DNA from: DASPKW01 sp038244055
GTDB lineage: Bacteria; Planctomycetota; Phycisphaerae; Tepidisphaerales; Tepidisphaeraceae
Reading direction: 5' to 3'
Length of the DNA stretch: 21,544 bases
Assembly (NCBI GenBank): GCA_038244055.1
Contig: JBBRTW010000065.1
Span: forward strand, 1-21,544
Shown: positions 1 through 7,861 of the stretch, in pieces
Layout of the letters: every line of letters starts with the position of its first letter
Position numbering within the stretch: the first letter of the stretch is position 1
Translations under genes and position numbers: made by a program
The notes under the pieces: model-generated
Told to the model about the DNA's origin: nothing
Database searches by the model: none
Seen by the model: the letters and a program-made list of their open reading frames with translations, nothing else

Positions 1-2986
1 ACACGATCAGATCATCCCCCTTCGACTGCACCGGGAAATACCCGTACACGACCTTGGGCTCGAGAAACCCTTCCGTCAGCGCCCGCTCCTGCAACTCCTT
101 GAACACCGGCAGGGCCGTGTCTTCCATCAGCCGGTCATACTCTTCATCCGAGAGCGCGCCCTTCTTCAATCCCCACTGCCCCAAGAACAGCGCATTGGTA
201 TTAATGAACGGGAAGAGCAATCGCGGCGAGAGATGCTCCTTCACCACCCGCCGGCCCCAGAAGGGGGGTACGGGCACGGGATTGTCCTTTGCGATCAGAG
301 GAATATTGGCCGCATCCAGCGAGGCCGGTTTCACCGCATTGGCCCGCTGCTCCTTGCGCTTCTTCGCCCGCGCCCGCTGCTCGCCGACCACGTCCGTCAC
401 CGTCCCCCCACTGATCGAATCCATCATGTGCAGCCCTTCGAACGCATCGCGGCAATACAGCAGCGGACCGCCGTAGAGGTTGGCCAGATCGTCTTCCGCA
501 TAGTCTCGCGTCAGCGCCGCCCCGCCCAGCAAAACCGGAATCTTCACCCCGCGCGCGTTCATCTCCTCCAGGTTCTCCTTCATCACCGCCACGCTCTTGA
601 CCAGCAGCCCGCTCATCCCCACCGCATCCGCCTTCTTCTCCTCGGCCGCCTTCAAAATGTCCGCCACCGGCTGCTTGATCCCCAGGTTGTAAACCGTGTA
701 GCCGTTGTTGGTCAGGATGATATCCACCAGGTTCTTGCCGATGTCGTGAACATCGCCTTTCACCGTCGCCAGCACGATCTTCCCCTTGGTCTGGCCTTCG
801 ACCTTCTCCATGAACGGTTCGAGGTGCGCCACCGATGCCTTCATCGTCTCGGCCGATTGCAGCACGAAAGGCAACTGCATCTGCCCCGAGCCGAAGAGAT
901 CGCCGACCACCTTCATCCCTTCCAGCAGGATGTCGTTGATGATCTGCAGCGGCTTGTACGTCTTCATCGCCTCATCGAGGTGTCCCGTGAGATTGCGTTT
1001 CTCGCCATCGATGATGTGCTTCTTCAACTTCTCCTCGATGGGGAGGCTGTCGTATTGATGCTTGGTCTGCGCCACGGCCGTCGCGCCGTCGGCATCATCG
1101 GGGAAAAGGCCGATGAAATGCGTGAGCGGATCGAAGCCCTCGCGGCGTCGGTCGTAAATCAAATCCAGCGCCGCCTGCCACTGCTCGGCCGGGATGCGGT
1201 TCTGCGGAAGAATTTTGCTGGCATGAACGATCGCCGCCGTCAATCCCGCCTCGCGCAGCTCGTGCAGAAACGCGCTGTTCAGCACCACCCGCGCTGCCGG
1301 CTTGAGGCCGAAGCTGACATTGGACAACCCCACTACCGTATGACACTTGGGCAGCTCCGCCGAAATCCGCCGCGTCCCCTCGATGGTCGCCAGCGCGTTG
1401 GCGCGGTCCTCCTCGATGCCAGTGGAAATCGGCAGCACCAGCGGGTCGAACATCAGATCCTCATCGCGCAGCCCGTTCTTCACCGCCAGATCGCGGATGC
1501 GCCGGGCGATGGCGATCTTCCGTTCCGCCGTGCGCGCCATCGCGTTGAGCTTGTCCTCATCGATCGTCCCCGCGACAACCGCCGCCCCGTATTTCTTCGC
1601 CAGCGCGCAGATCTGCGCCAGTTTCTCCTCTCCCTCTTCCAGATTCATCGAATTGAGGATGCAGCGCCCGCCCGCCAGCTTCAGCCCCGCTTCCATGACG
1701 GCTGGATTCGTGCTGTCCAGCATCAGCGGCGCGCCCGGCTTGACCTGCCGCACGAACCGGCTCACCACCTCGTGCATGTCGCGCACCCCATCCCGGCCGA
1801 CGAAATCCACGCACACATCCAGCATGTGCGATCCATCGCGCATCTCATCCCGCGCCATCGAGACCAGCCCATCCCAGTTGTCTTCCTGCAGCAGCCGCTT
1901 GAACTGCCGGCTGCCGTTGGTGTTGGTTCGCTCCGCTACGATCAGATAACTCAAATCCTGCCGGATATCCTCCGCGCTGTAGAGCGATGAAATCTGCGGC
2001 CTGACATCGATGTGCCGCGCCTTCGCCTGGTGCCCCCGCGCCCTGCCCTTGGGCCCGATGCCCAGCGCACCGCACAATTCCGCCAGATGCTCCGGCATCG
2101 TCCCGCAGCATCCCCCGACCACGTTCACGCCGAACTCATCCACATACCGCAGCACGCCCTTGGTGAAGTCGGCCGGCCCCATCGGAAAATGCGCCTTCCC
2201 CTCCACCATCACTGGTAGCCCCGCGTTCGGCAGCGCACTGACAAACCTCGGCCAGGTCTCGGCAATCTGCCGCATCGTTTCCGTAAGCTCATAAGGCCCG
2301 AAGGCGCAGTTCAGCCCCAAGATGTCCACTTCATCGTACGGCAGAAACGTCGCCACCGGCGCGGAGGGGTCAGAGCCCGTCAGCGTTTGATTCCCGTTAT
2401 CCGTATCGAACGAGAATTGCACCATGATCGGCACGCGCCGGCCCATCTCCCTGAACGCCCGGTTGGCCGCCACGATGCAGTTCTTCACCACCAGCATATC
2501 CTGCTGCGTCTCGATCAGGATCGCATCCACCCCGCCCGCCAGCAGCCCCTTGATCTGCTCGTGATACGAATCCTCCATCGTCGCCCAGTCGGTCATCCCC
2601 AGCGTCAGAATCTTCGTCCCCGGCCCGATCGATCCGATCACATACCTCGGCCGCTCCGCCGTCTCGAACTTGTCGCACGCCTTCCGCGCGTTCTCGGCCG
2701 CCACCTTGTTGTTCTCGAAAACCCGATCCGCCATCTCCGCCTCGGCCAGCACGATCTTGTTCGCGCCGAAGGTATTGGTCTCCACCGCGTCGCACCCCAC
2801 CGCCAGAAACGCCTCGTGAATCTCCCGGATCACATCCGGCCGCGAGAAGTTGAGAACCTCCGAGATGTTCTCCTGCCCCAGCCAGTCCCTATGCAAATCC
2901 AGCGGCCGGGTCTGGAGATTGGACCCCATCGCGCCATCGATCACGACCACGCGCTGCCTGATGAGTTCTAAGAATGGTTTTCGCAC
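1..2986 (-). CDS. metH: Cobalamin-dependent methionine synthase, 3' end beyond window
   Basis: MetH transfers a methyl group from 5-methyltetrahydrofolate through bound cobalamin to homocysteine, giving methionine in the cytoplasm. About 995 codons are visible and the frame runs off the left edge, so only part of the C-terminal activation domain is present (it ends near YGYFPVQSKGDD). The order is canonical: a homocysteine-binding domain opening FLELIRQRVVVIDGAMGSN with zinc ligands Cys227, Cys293 and Cys294 (GLNCAFG, GGCCGT); a pterin-binding domain from about residue 350 (VAERTNTNGS); the cap; and a B12 Rossmann domain with GDVHDIGKN, where His747 is the cobalt ligand. I chose the GTG start at 2986 because AGGA lies 5 nt upstream and no in-frame ATG precedes the homology. 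No B12 or SAM riboswitch was recognised upstream. The gene is divergent from the PEP-CTERM operon. Identity is very secure. Confidence 0.97.
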   Translation of the reverse strand, partial: MRKPFLELIRQRVVVIDGAMGSNLQTRPLDLHRDWLGQENISEVLNFSRPDVIREIHEAFLAVGCDAVETNTFGANKIVLAEAEMADRVFENNKVAAENARKACDKFETAERPRYVIGSIGPGTKILTLGMTDWATMEDSYHEQIKGLLAGGVDAILIETQQDMLVVKNCIVAANRAFREMGRRVPIMVQFSFDTDNGNQTLTGSDPSAPVATFLPYDEVDILGLNCAFGPYELTETMRQIAETWPRFVSALPNAGLPVMVEGKAHFPMGPADFTKGVLRYVDEFGVNVVGGCCGTMPEHLAELCGALGIGPKGRARGHQAKARHIDVRPQISSLYSAEDIRQDLSYLIVAERTNTNGSRQFKRLLQEDNWDGLVSMARDEMRDGSHMLDVCVDFVGRDGVRDMHEVVSRFVRQVKPGAPLMLDSTNPAVMEAGLKLAGGRCILNSMNLEEGEEKLAQICALAKKYGAAVVAGTIDEDKLNAMARTAERKIAIARRIRDLAVKNGLRDEDLMFDPLVLPISTGIEEDRANALATIEGTRRISAELPKCHTVVGLSNVSFGLKPAARVVLNSAFLHELREAGLTAAIVHASKILPQNRIPAEQWQAALDLIYDRRREGFDPLTHFIGLFPDDADGATAVAQTKHQYDSLPIEEKLKKHIIDGEKRNLTGHLDEAMKTYKPLQIINDILLEGMKVVGDLFGSGQMQLPFVLQSAETMKASVAHLEPFMEKVEGQTKGKIVLATVKGDVHDIGKNLVDIILTNNGYTVYNLGIKQPVADILKAAEEKKADAVGMSGLLVKSVAVMKENLEEMNARGVKIPVLLGGAALTRDYAEDDLANLYGGPLLYCRDAFEGLHMMDSISGGTVTDVVGEQRARAKKRKEQRANAVKPASLDAANIPLIAKDNPVPVPPFWGRRVVKEHLSPRLLFPFINTNALFLGQWGLKKGALSDEEYDRLMEDTALPVFKELQERALTEGFLEPKVVYGYFPVQSKGDDLIV

Positions 2987-3434
2987 GAATATCCTGTTTC
3001 CATCTGAAGGAGCGGCTGAACGTTCCGCTCGAATCGATACGACCCTCTACGCCTCGCCCGGCCGCCCGGTTCCGATAACCAGACACCCGCGCGAACGACG
3101 GATTTCACGACACAATACACCGCCCCCGCCTTTACATCGGATGCGCCGCCGCGGCGCGTGAATCGGAGCTGCCACGGACTGAAATCAATACATCCATTAA
3201 TCCGGATTTATTGTTGGATGATCCCGAGCCATTGTCAAGCCCCAATCATCACAGTTCGAGACCCAATTAAGACCCGGGACATCCCATAATCCTGCGGAAA
3301 TCGAACAAAGGGCCTCTTTCATGGTATAAAAAGATAGTCGAGTCCCCGATACCGCGCTCGGCGGTTTCCCGTCCTAATCGAATTAGGGCTTGTTCCTGAG
3401 AAGTTCCTGAGTTTGCTCAGTCGGAGGTGCCAAG
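2987..3434. other. Intergenic region between divergent metH and PEP-CTERM genes
   Basis: This 448-bp spacer should hold both promoters, but I could not fix either. A GC-rich palindrome (GCGCCGC-C-GCGGCGC, 3143-3157) lies on the metH side. A TATAAA at 3325-3330 has no convincing -35 partner. On the PEP-CTERM side, the inverted repeat CCTAAT-CGA-ATTAGG (3373-3387) and two copies of TTCCTGAG (3393-3400 and 3404-3411), the second running into CTGAG-TTTG-CTCAG (3407-3420), could be operator or leader structure. No coding sequence is supported here. Confidence 0.5.
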
Positions 3435-4172
3435 GTGAGAAGGTTGTCGTTCATGGTGGGCGTAGTATTGGCCGGCGCGCTTGCCGTCCATCGCGCGGAG
3501 GGAGCTGCCGTCACGCTATCCCTCCAGCAACTCGATCGAAATAATGTGGCCGCGGGGACCCTTGGCGTCTTTGACCTCACCCAGGGCGGAGACGCCCTCG
3601 ATTGGATCAAGGTCAACGGCACGCCCGCCGGTATCCCGGAGAAGGACGCCACCACGATCCTCACCTATTCCACTCTCGGATCGGTTACCGGCGCCAGCTA
3701 CACCAACGATGGCTACACCTTCACCTGGAATGGCGGAACCGCCACCAATCCATCGGGCTCGAACTTTACCGGCGTCAACGATTCCAGCAGCACGATCGGC
3801 CGCGGATTTCGAATCTCCTTCGCCGCACCCGCGGCCGGCGATTACACCCTGACGTTATATGGCGCTGCCAACGGTCTGACCACATCCGGCGTCTACTCGC
3901 TGGCCGCAAAACAGGGGGCTTCCACACTCCAGTCCCTCGCCACCGGAACCAACCTCGGCTCCGACTCGGTTGATGAACTGGTCTGGACCGCCCATATCAC
4001 CGCCGATTCCACCGGCCAGTCCTTCGACTTCGATTACACCCGCGCCCTGGCCATCAACGGCGCAATCGCCTTCACCGGCGTCACTGTCGTCGCCGCCCCC
4101 GAGCCCGCCAGCGCCTCGATCATCGCCCTGGCCGCCCTCTCCATCGGCTGCCTCAAACGCCGGAAGCGATAA
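3435..4172 (+). CDS. PEP-CTERM secreted protein, adhesin-like, function unknown
   Basis: A 245-residue exported protein of unknown role. A signal peptide covers about residues 1-23 (two Arg, then a hydrophobic stretch, then Ala-rich). The middle is rich in Thr, Ser, Gly and Asn and looks beta-stranded, as in many extracellular proteins. The C-terminus is a textbook PEP-CTERM signal: AAPEPASAS, then a hydrophobic helix, then KRRKR. In this family an exosortase removes the anchor and the protein is delivered to the surface or matrix; no exosortase gene is in the window. The GTG start at 3435 is supported by GGAGGT at 3422-3427, 7 nt upstream. The next gene begins 3 bp after the stop, so the two are probably co-transcribed. 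The protein's binding partner cannot be read from the sequence. Confidence 0.85.
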   Translation: MRRLSFMVGVVLAGALAVHRAEGAAVTLSLQQLDRNNVAAGTLGVFDLTQGGDALDWIKVNGTPAGIPEKDATTILTYSTLGSVTGASYTNDGYTFTWNGGTATNPSGSNFTGVNDSSSTIGRGFRISFAAPAAGDYTLTLYGAANGLTTSGVYSLAAKQGASTLQSLATGTNLGSDSVDELVWTAHITADSTGQSFDFDYTRALAINGAIAFTGVTVVAAPEPASASIIALAALSIGCLKRRKR

Positions 4173-4175
4173 CCC

Positions 4176-5144
4176 ATGAACATCTCAACTCCCATGCCCC
4201 GCCTTCTCCCGGCGCTCGGGTCCATCCTCGCGCTCATTTTCCTCGCCGCTCCGGCCAGCGCCCGCGATGCCCTCACCTCCAGCAGCGCCCTCACCTTCAC
4301 CGAGGGCCCTGATTCCCTTCCCTACCGCCTCTACCAGCCCGATGGCTTCAACACCCCCGGCGCGAAATTTCCCCTGGTCATCTTCCTCCACGGCAACGGC
4401 GAGCGCGGCACCAACAACACCTCACAGGTCACCTCCCACATCCAGGGCCTCATCGACCGCACCCAGACCGGCGCTACCGCCGCCTACCTCATCGCCCCCC
4501 AGGCCCCGGCCGGCGGGCAATCCACCCAGTGGACCAACATCCCCTATAGCACCAGCTATTCCAACCCCACCCTCAATTCCCCCGCCATCACCACGCCCCT
4601 GCGCCTGGCCCTGGACCTCATCGACAATTTCATCGCCAATAACAACGTCGACCCCAGCCGCGTCTACATCACCGGCCTCTCCATGGGCGGCTACGGAGCC
4701 TTCGACGCAATCGCCCGCCGACCGAATCTCTTCGCGGCCGCCCTCCCCCTCTCCGGCGGCGGCAATACCGGCGTCACCTCTACCTACGTCAACATTCCCA
4801 TCTGGGCCATTCACGGCAGCGCCGATACCACCGTCCTCCCCGCCGGTTCGCGTAATACCATCACCGCCATTGAAAACGCCGGCGGAACCAGGGAACGCTA
4901 CACCGAAATCCTCGGCGGCGGCCACGGCCCCTGGGCTCCCATCTATTCCGCCACGACTTACGATTACGACACCAACTACACCGGCACTTTCGCCCCCGAA
5001 GGCTCCGGCGATGTCTACACCTGGATGTTCGCCCAGAGCGTCCCCGAACCCGCCACCGGCGGCCTCCTCCTCACCTTCGCCGCCACCACTCTCCTCCAGC
5101 GCCGCCGCCCCCACCGCACCCCACAGCGAATAATTAACAACTAA
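4176..5144 (+). CDS. Secreted alpha/beta hydrolase (COG4099-like) with PEP-CTERM anchor
   Basis: A predicted serine esterase or peptidase exported across the inner membrane. Residues 1-29 form a signal peptide ending ASA-R. The hydrolase core has the oxyanion region VIFLHGNGERG, the nucleophile elbow GLSMGGYG with Ser169, Asp217 in HGSADTTV and His250 in GGGHGPW, so the catalytic triad is complete. The arrangement resembles the predicted peptidase / feruloyl-esterase-like group. The C-terminus SVPEPATGG, a hydrophobic stretch and RRRPHR form a PEP-CTERM signal. It follows the other PEP-CTERM gene by 3 bp, suggesting one operon and perhaps joint action on extracellular polymer. ATG 4176 is used; ATG 4194 is an alternative and neither has a strong ribosome site. 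The substrate is not predictable. Confidence 0.88.
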   Translation: MNISTPMPRLLPALGSILALIFLAAPASARDALTSSSALTFTEGPDSLPYRLYQPDGFNTPGAKFPLVIFLHGNGERGTNNTSQVTSHIQGLIDRTQTGATAAYLIAPQAPAGGQSTQWTNIPYSTSYSNPTLNSPAITTPLRLALDLIDNFIANNNVDPSRVYITGLSMGGYGAFDAIARRPNLFAAALPLSGGGNTGVTSTYVNIPIWAIHGSADTTVLPAGSRNTITAIENAGGTRERYTEILGGGHGPWAPIYSATTYDYDTNYTGTFAPEGSGDVYTWMFAQSVPEPATGGLLLTFAATTLLQRRRPHRTPQRIINN

Positions 5145-5193
5145 CAAAGCTCGCCTGAAATCTTCCATAGCCGTGCGCGTCACAAAGTTCAGG

Positions 5194-5256
5194 CCGCTTA
5201 CTCCCTCTCCTGTACTCGGGAGAGCCCGCTTACTCCCTCTCCTGTACTCGGGAGAG
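5194..5256. repeat. 31-bp tandem duplication with hairpin core
   Basis: Two identical 31-bp copies (5194-5224 and 5226-5256) are separated by one base. Each contains CTCTCC, a 7-base loop and GGGAGAG, so each can form a stem-loop. After the second copy the sequence continues GGCGGGGGTGAGGG. CCCTCTCC...GGAGAGGG hairpin repeats followed by a GGTGAGGG tail are common dispersed elements in many GC-rich genomes (general knowledge). Here one unit appears to have been duplicated in tandem. It lies about 50 bp beyond the hydrolase stop codon, where it could end transcription, although there is no T-tract. Confidence 0.85.
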
Positions 5257-5331
5257 GGCGGGGGTGAGGGCCGAGTGGTAAAGCGCGTTCCTTGGTATTT
5301 CCCGGCAATACACGAGGATTTCAGCGGAGCA

Positions 5332-5415
5332 AACCCGCAACCCGCAACCCGCAACCCGCAACCCGCAACTCCCAACCCGCAACTCGCAACTCGCAACCCG
5401 CAACTCGCAACTCGC
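5332..5415. repeat. Heptamer array, AACYCGC x12
   Basis: Exactly 84 bp, twelve 7-bp units with no indels: five AACCCGC, one AACTCCC, one AACCCGC, two AACTCGC, one AACCCGC and two AACTCGC. The same heptamer class, in the same orientation, appears inside gcvP at 12394-12428. Variation is confined to unit positions 4-6, mainly C/T at the fourth base. Confidence 0.97.
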
Positions 5416-5494
5416 AACGTTTGCCTCGCACTGGCGGTTTCTGGTGAGGAACGTTTGTGTTTGAACGCTTACGCGCCCGGGGTTTGAAACGGTC

Positions 5495-5534
5495 CGCCGG
5501 CCGGCAAGTGACTCGGGCAAAAGCCCGGCCGGCG
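5495..5534. repeat. Inverted repeat with 10-bp arms
   Basis: The arms CGCCGGCCGG (5495-5504) and CCGGCCGGCG (5525-5534) are perfect complements across a 20-base gap. An alternative inner hairpin CGGGC-AAAA-GCCCG (5514-5527) competes with the right arm. It could be a structured RNA element or simply GC-rich palindromic spacer; no T-run follows. Confidence 0.7.
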
Positions 5535-5808
5535 AACCGCGTCTGATCGAAGTTACTTGGCGATGGCCGGCGTGCCGGACACCCGATGCGAACTCGTGGC
5601 GGGCGAGGGCAGCACCGATTCCGCGGGCATTCCACCCGGTGCATACACCGCCGCCACCAACGTCCAGGCGGTGTAGAGCGAATTGATGGAGGGCCATGGA
5701 TGTTTTAGGAGGCGGGTGCGTTGTTTGTCGGGCCATTCGCTGCTAGAACTCCCGCACCACCGCACACCGGGGGCCACAGAACGCCGGCCTCTTTGGAGAG
5801 CCTTCTGA

Positions 5809-7392
5809 ATGAAATGCCGTATGCTGATACCGTGCCTGGGGTTCTTATTGATTGGTGCCTACTCAATGGACGTGCATGCCGCATCTGCCACGACGGCAGT
5901 TGCGGCCGGAGGGGCCGAAACGAGTGGCATCTCGGTCTTCTGGAGTCTGCCGTTTGTTCTGCTACTGGCTTCAATTGCACTGTTGCCGTTCGTCGGCAGG
6001 CATTGGTGGGAGAAAAACTACCCCAAGGTTTCGATAGGGTTGGCGGCGCTGGTGGCGGGTTATTACACGATCTATCGCAAGGCATCTTTACCGTGGCTTA
6101 CGGAGATGAAGGAGTATGTTTCGTTTATCGTGCTGCTCGGATCGCTCTATATGGTGAGCGGAGGGATTTCGATCCGCATCAATCGTAGGGCTACGCCCAG
6201 GGCAAACGCGACTCTGTTGCTGATCGGCGCTTTTCTATCTAATATATTTGGCACCACGGGTGCGGCAATGCTCCTGATCCGGCCGTTTCTGCGGATGAAT
6301 CGGAGCCACCTCAAGCCATATCATGTCGTCTTCTTTATCTTCATCGTGGCGAATGTGGGCGGTTCGCTGACGCCGATCGGTGACCCGCCGCTGTTTCTCG
6401 GGTATTTGAAAGGTGTGCCCTTCTGGTGGGTGGCCGAGCATATGGCTGCGCCATGGCTTCTTGCAGTGGGAATGCTGCTGGCAATTTTTCTGGTGATCGA
6501 CACGCTTGATCATCGCAAGGAGGAGCGTTCGCAGGATCACCAGACCGGCTCTCAAGTGCATATTCTTGGAATTCACAATTTCCTATTTATCGGCGCGATT
6601 ATCTTCGCGGTGTTTCGCCGGAGCATTTTTGAAACGGCGGGGGATTTGATCGAGGGCGGATGGACCTGGAGCGAGGTGTTGGAGACGATTTCCTCCCGTG
6701 AGATCCTGATGCTGGGCGCGGCCCTGGTTTCGAGGTATTCCACGGGCTCCGCGATTTATGAGGCGAATGATTTTTCCCTGGGTCCGATCAAGGAGGTGGC
6801 CATCCTGTTCGTCGGAATTTTCTCGACGATGGTTCCGGCCCTGCATTGGCTGGAGAACAATGCGGAAAAGATGGCGATTCGCACACCCGGGCATTTCTAT
6901 TTTGCGAGCGGGACGCTCTCGTCGGTTCTCGACAATGCGCCCACCTACCTGACGTTTCTCAAAGCCCGCCTTGCAAAAATCAATCCATCCGAAGTGGATG
7001 AGGTCCAGCGGGCACTTGAGGCCAAGAAAGCCGATCGAGCGATCTTGTTCGATCGAAAAGAGTTTAAGAGCGATCGGGCCCTGGCGGCGGCGGAGGCGAT
7101 GGTACGGTACCACGAGTCAGACATTCGCCGGGGTCGCATTGGACGCGAGGAACTGGAAGTCGCTTTCTTGATCGGCGCGCCCGATTTGAACGTCTTCATC
7201 CTGGCGATTTCAGCCGGATCGGTTTTCTGGGGAGCATGCACCTATATCGGCAACGGCCCCAACTTCATGGTGAAGTCGATCGCCGAGGCGACCGGCGCAT
7301 CAGCACCGTCATTTTTGCAATATATCTACAAGTATACGCTGCCGATTCTAATGCCGGTGTACGTATTGATCTGGGTGATTTTCTTCAGATGA
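5809..7392 (+). CDS. Sodium:proton antiporter-like carrier (IT superfamily)
   Basis: A 527-residue inner-membrane carrier. An N-terminal hydrophobic, signal-like segment (1-24) is followed by many hydrophobic helices (for example 44-63, 74-89, 103-121, 135-157, 172-200). It has the two half-repeats expected of the ion transporter (NhaD/ArsB/CitMHS) group: GGSLTPIGDPPLF (Gly191-Pro194 core) and, in the second half, SSVLDNAPTYLTF with Asp375-Asn376-Ala-Pro. A charged cytoplasmic-looking stretch lies around residues 395-450. Members close to this form are usually labelled sodium:proton antiporter or putative citrate transporter, so the substrate is not certain. ATG 5809 has GGAGAG 8 nt upstream. 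The gene stands alone and converges on the amtB cluster. Confidence 0.88.
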   Translation: MKCRMLIPCLGFLLIGAYSMDVHAASATTAVAAGGAETSGISVFWSLPFVLLLASIALLPFVGRHWWEKNYPKVSIGLAALVAGYYTIYRKASLPWLTEMKEYVSFIVLLGSLYMVSGGISIRINRRATPRANATLLLIGAFLSNIFGTTGAAMLLIRPFLRMNRSHLKPYHVVFFIFIVANVGGSLTPIGDPPLFLGYLKGVPFWWVAEHMAAPWLLAVGMLLAIFLVIDTLDHRKEERSQDHQTGSQVHILGIHNFLFIGAIIFAVFRRSIFETAGDLIEGGWTWSEVLETISSREILMLGAALVSRYSTGSAIYEANDFSLGPIKEVAILFVGIFSTMVPALHWLENNAEKMAIRTPGHFYFASGTLSSVLDNAPTYLTFLKARLAKINPSEVDEVQRALEAKKADRAILFDRKEFKSDRALAAAEAMVRYHESDIRRGRIGREELEVAFLIGAPDLNVFILAISAGSVFWGACTYIGNGPNFMVKSIAEATGASAPSFLQYIYKYTLPILMPVYVLIWVIFFR

Positions 7393-7496
7393 ATCCGGGC
7401 ACGATCCACCGGCATGCCTGGCCGGCAAAGATGGCGGGGGCGTCTGGAAGCGCAGCCATCGGAGACGATGGCCTTATCGCTAACGCGTCGCCGGCC

Positions 7497-7518
7497 ATTT
7501 CATCGCCGGCGATGAAAT
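7497..7518. repeat. Perfect 22-bp palindrome between convergent genes
   Basis: ATTTCATCGCC is followed directly by its exact reverse complement. As RNA it would fold as a 9-bp stem with a CCGG loop on either strand. It lies in the 139-bp spacer between the convergent antiporter (ends 7392) and the small membrane protein gene (ends 7532). That position suits a two-way transcript-ending or 3'-protecting structure, or a protein-binding site. No T-run is present. Confidence 0.8.
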
Positions 7519-7531
7519 CAGCATTACGACA

Positions 7532-7771
7532 TTACCGGCGATTGAGCGGTAGACGATCGGCGCGGCGCTGGGTGTTCCGCTCTTTCCGGTGCTTGATGCT
7601 GGCACCCCAGGCAGCGCCGAGCAGCGCGGCCACTTGCATGACACCAAAGAAAAAGAGCACCGCCGCCCAGTTTCCGCCCGTGACGAAATAGGAAACGATG
7701 CAGGTGATGGCGATGCCGCCCTGCATGAACAGCGCGGTCCTTTTGTATTGATTCCACATGATGGCGGTCAT
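7532..7771 (-). CDS. Small two-helix membrane protein downstream of the PII gene
   Basis: A 79-residue protein with two hydrophobic segments, about residues 13-31 (ALFMQGGIAITCIVSYFVTGG region) and 34-55 (AAVLFFFGVMQVAALLGAAWG region), then a basic tail rich in Arg and Lys. I do not recognise the family. It is the third gene of the minus-strand amtB-PII cluster, 90 bp after the PII stop. Start ATG 7771 has a weak GGA about 7 nt upstream; ATG 7759 is an alternative. The clear helix-basic-tail pattern, in a frame overlapping nothing better, argues that it is real. A link to ammonium transport is inferred from position only. Confidence 0.6.
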   Translation of the reverse strand: MTAIMWNQYKRTALFMQGGIAITCIVSYFVTGGNWAAVLFFFGVMQVAALLGAAWGASIKHRKERNTQRRADRLPLNRR

Positions 7772-7861
7772 TGTAGTTCCGTGAAGGGTTATAGCGAAGC
7801 ATCGATCAGAAAGGGCGGGGGATCGGCGTCAAATATCGGAGCGGGCGGACTTTCCAAATCG

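Larger units (their letters stand above)
5145..5808. other. 664-bp noncoding, repeat-rich gap
   Basis: No gene is supported here. The gap holds a 31-bp tandem direct repeat (5194-5256), a 12-unit heptamer array (5332-5415) and a 10-bp-arm inverted repeat (5495-5534). The last 230 bp carry a minus-strand open frame (5777 to 5553) that could be the 3' remnant of a lost gene, but I recognise no family in it. The antiporter's promoter should lie near 5700-5790; none is clear. Confidence 0.6.

Noticed and set aside
233..1990. Long plus-strand open frame (585 codons) opposite metH
   Set aside because: It is the antisense shadow of metH: His/Arg/Gln/Leu-rich composition, no family motif, and the minus strand carries a complete set of MetH motifs.
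2987..3200. Possible SAM, SAH or cobalamin riboswitch upstream of metH
   Set aside because: No B12-box or SAM/SAH core motifs could be aligned by eye. A covariance-model search would decide.
3325..3330. TATAAA as a -10 box for the PEP-CTERM operon
   Set aside because: There is no acceptable -35 at the right spacing, so it was not listed as a promoter.
5332..5415. CRISPR array
   Set aside because: The repeats are contiguous 7-base units without spacers and no cas genes are present.
5553..5777. Minus-strand open frame ending SINSLYTAWTLVAAVYAPGG and on
   Set aside because: The last 50 residues look protein-like and could be the 3' remnant of a lost gene, but there is no recognisable family, no ribosome site, and it overlaps the antiporter's upstream region.
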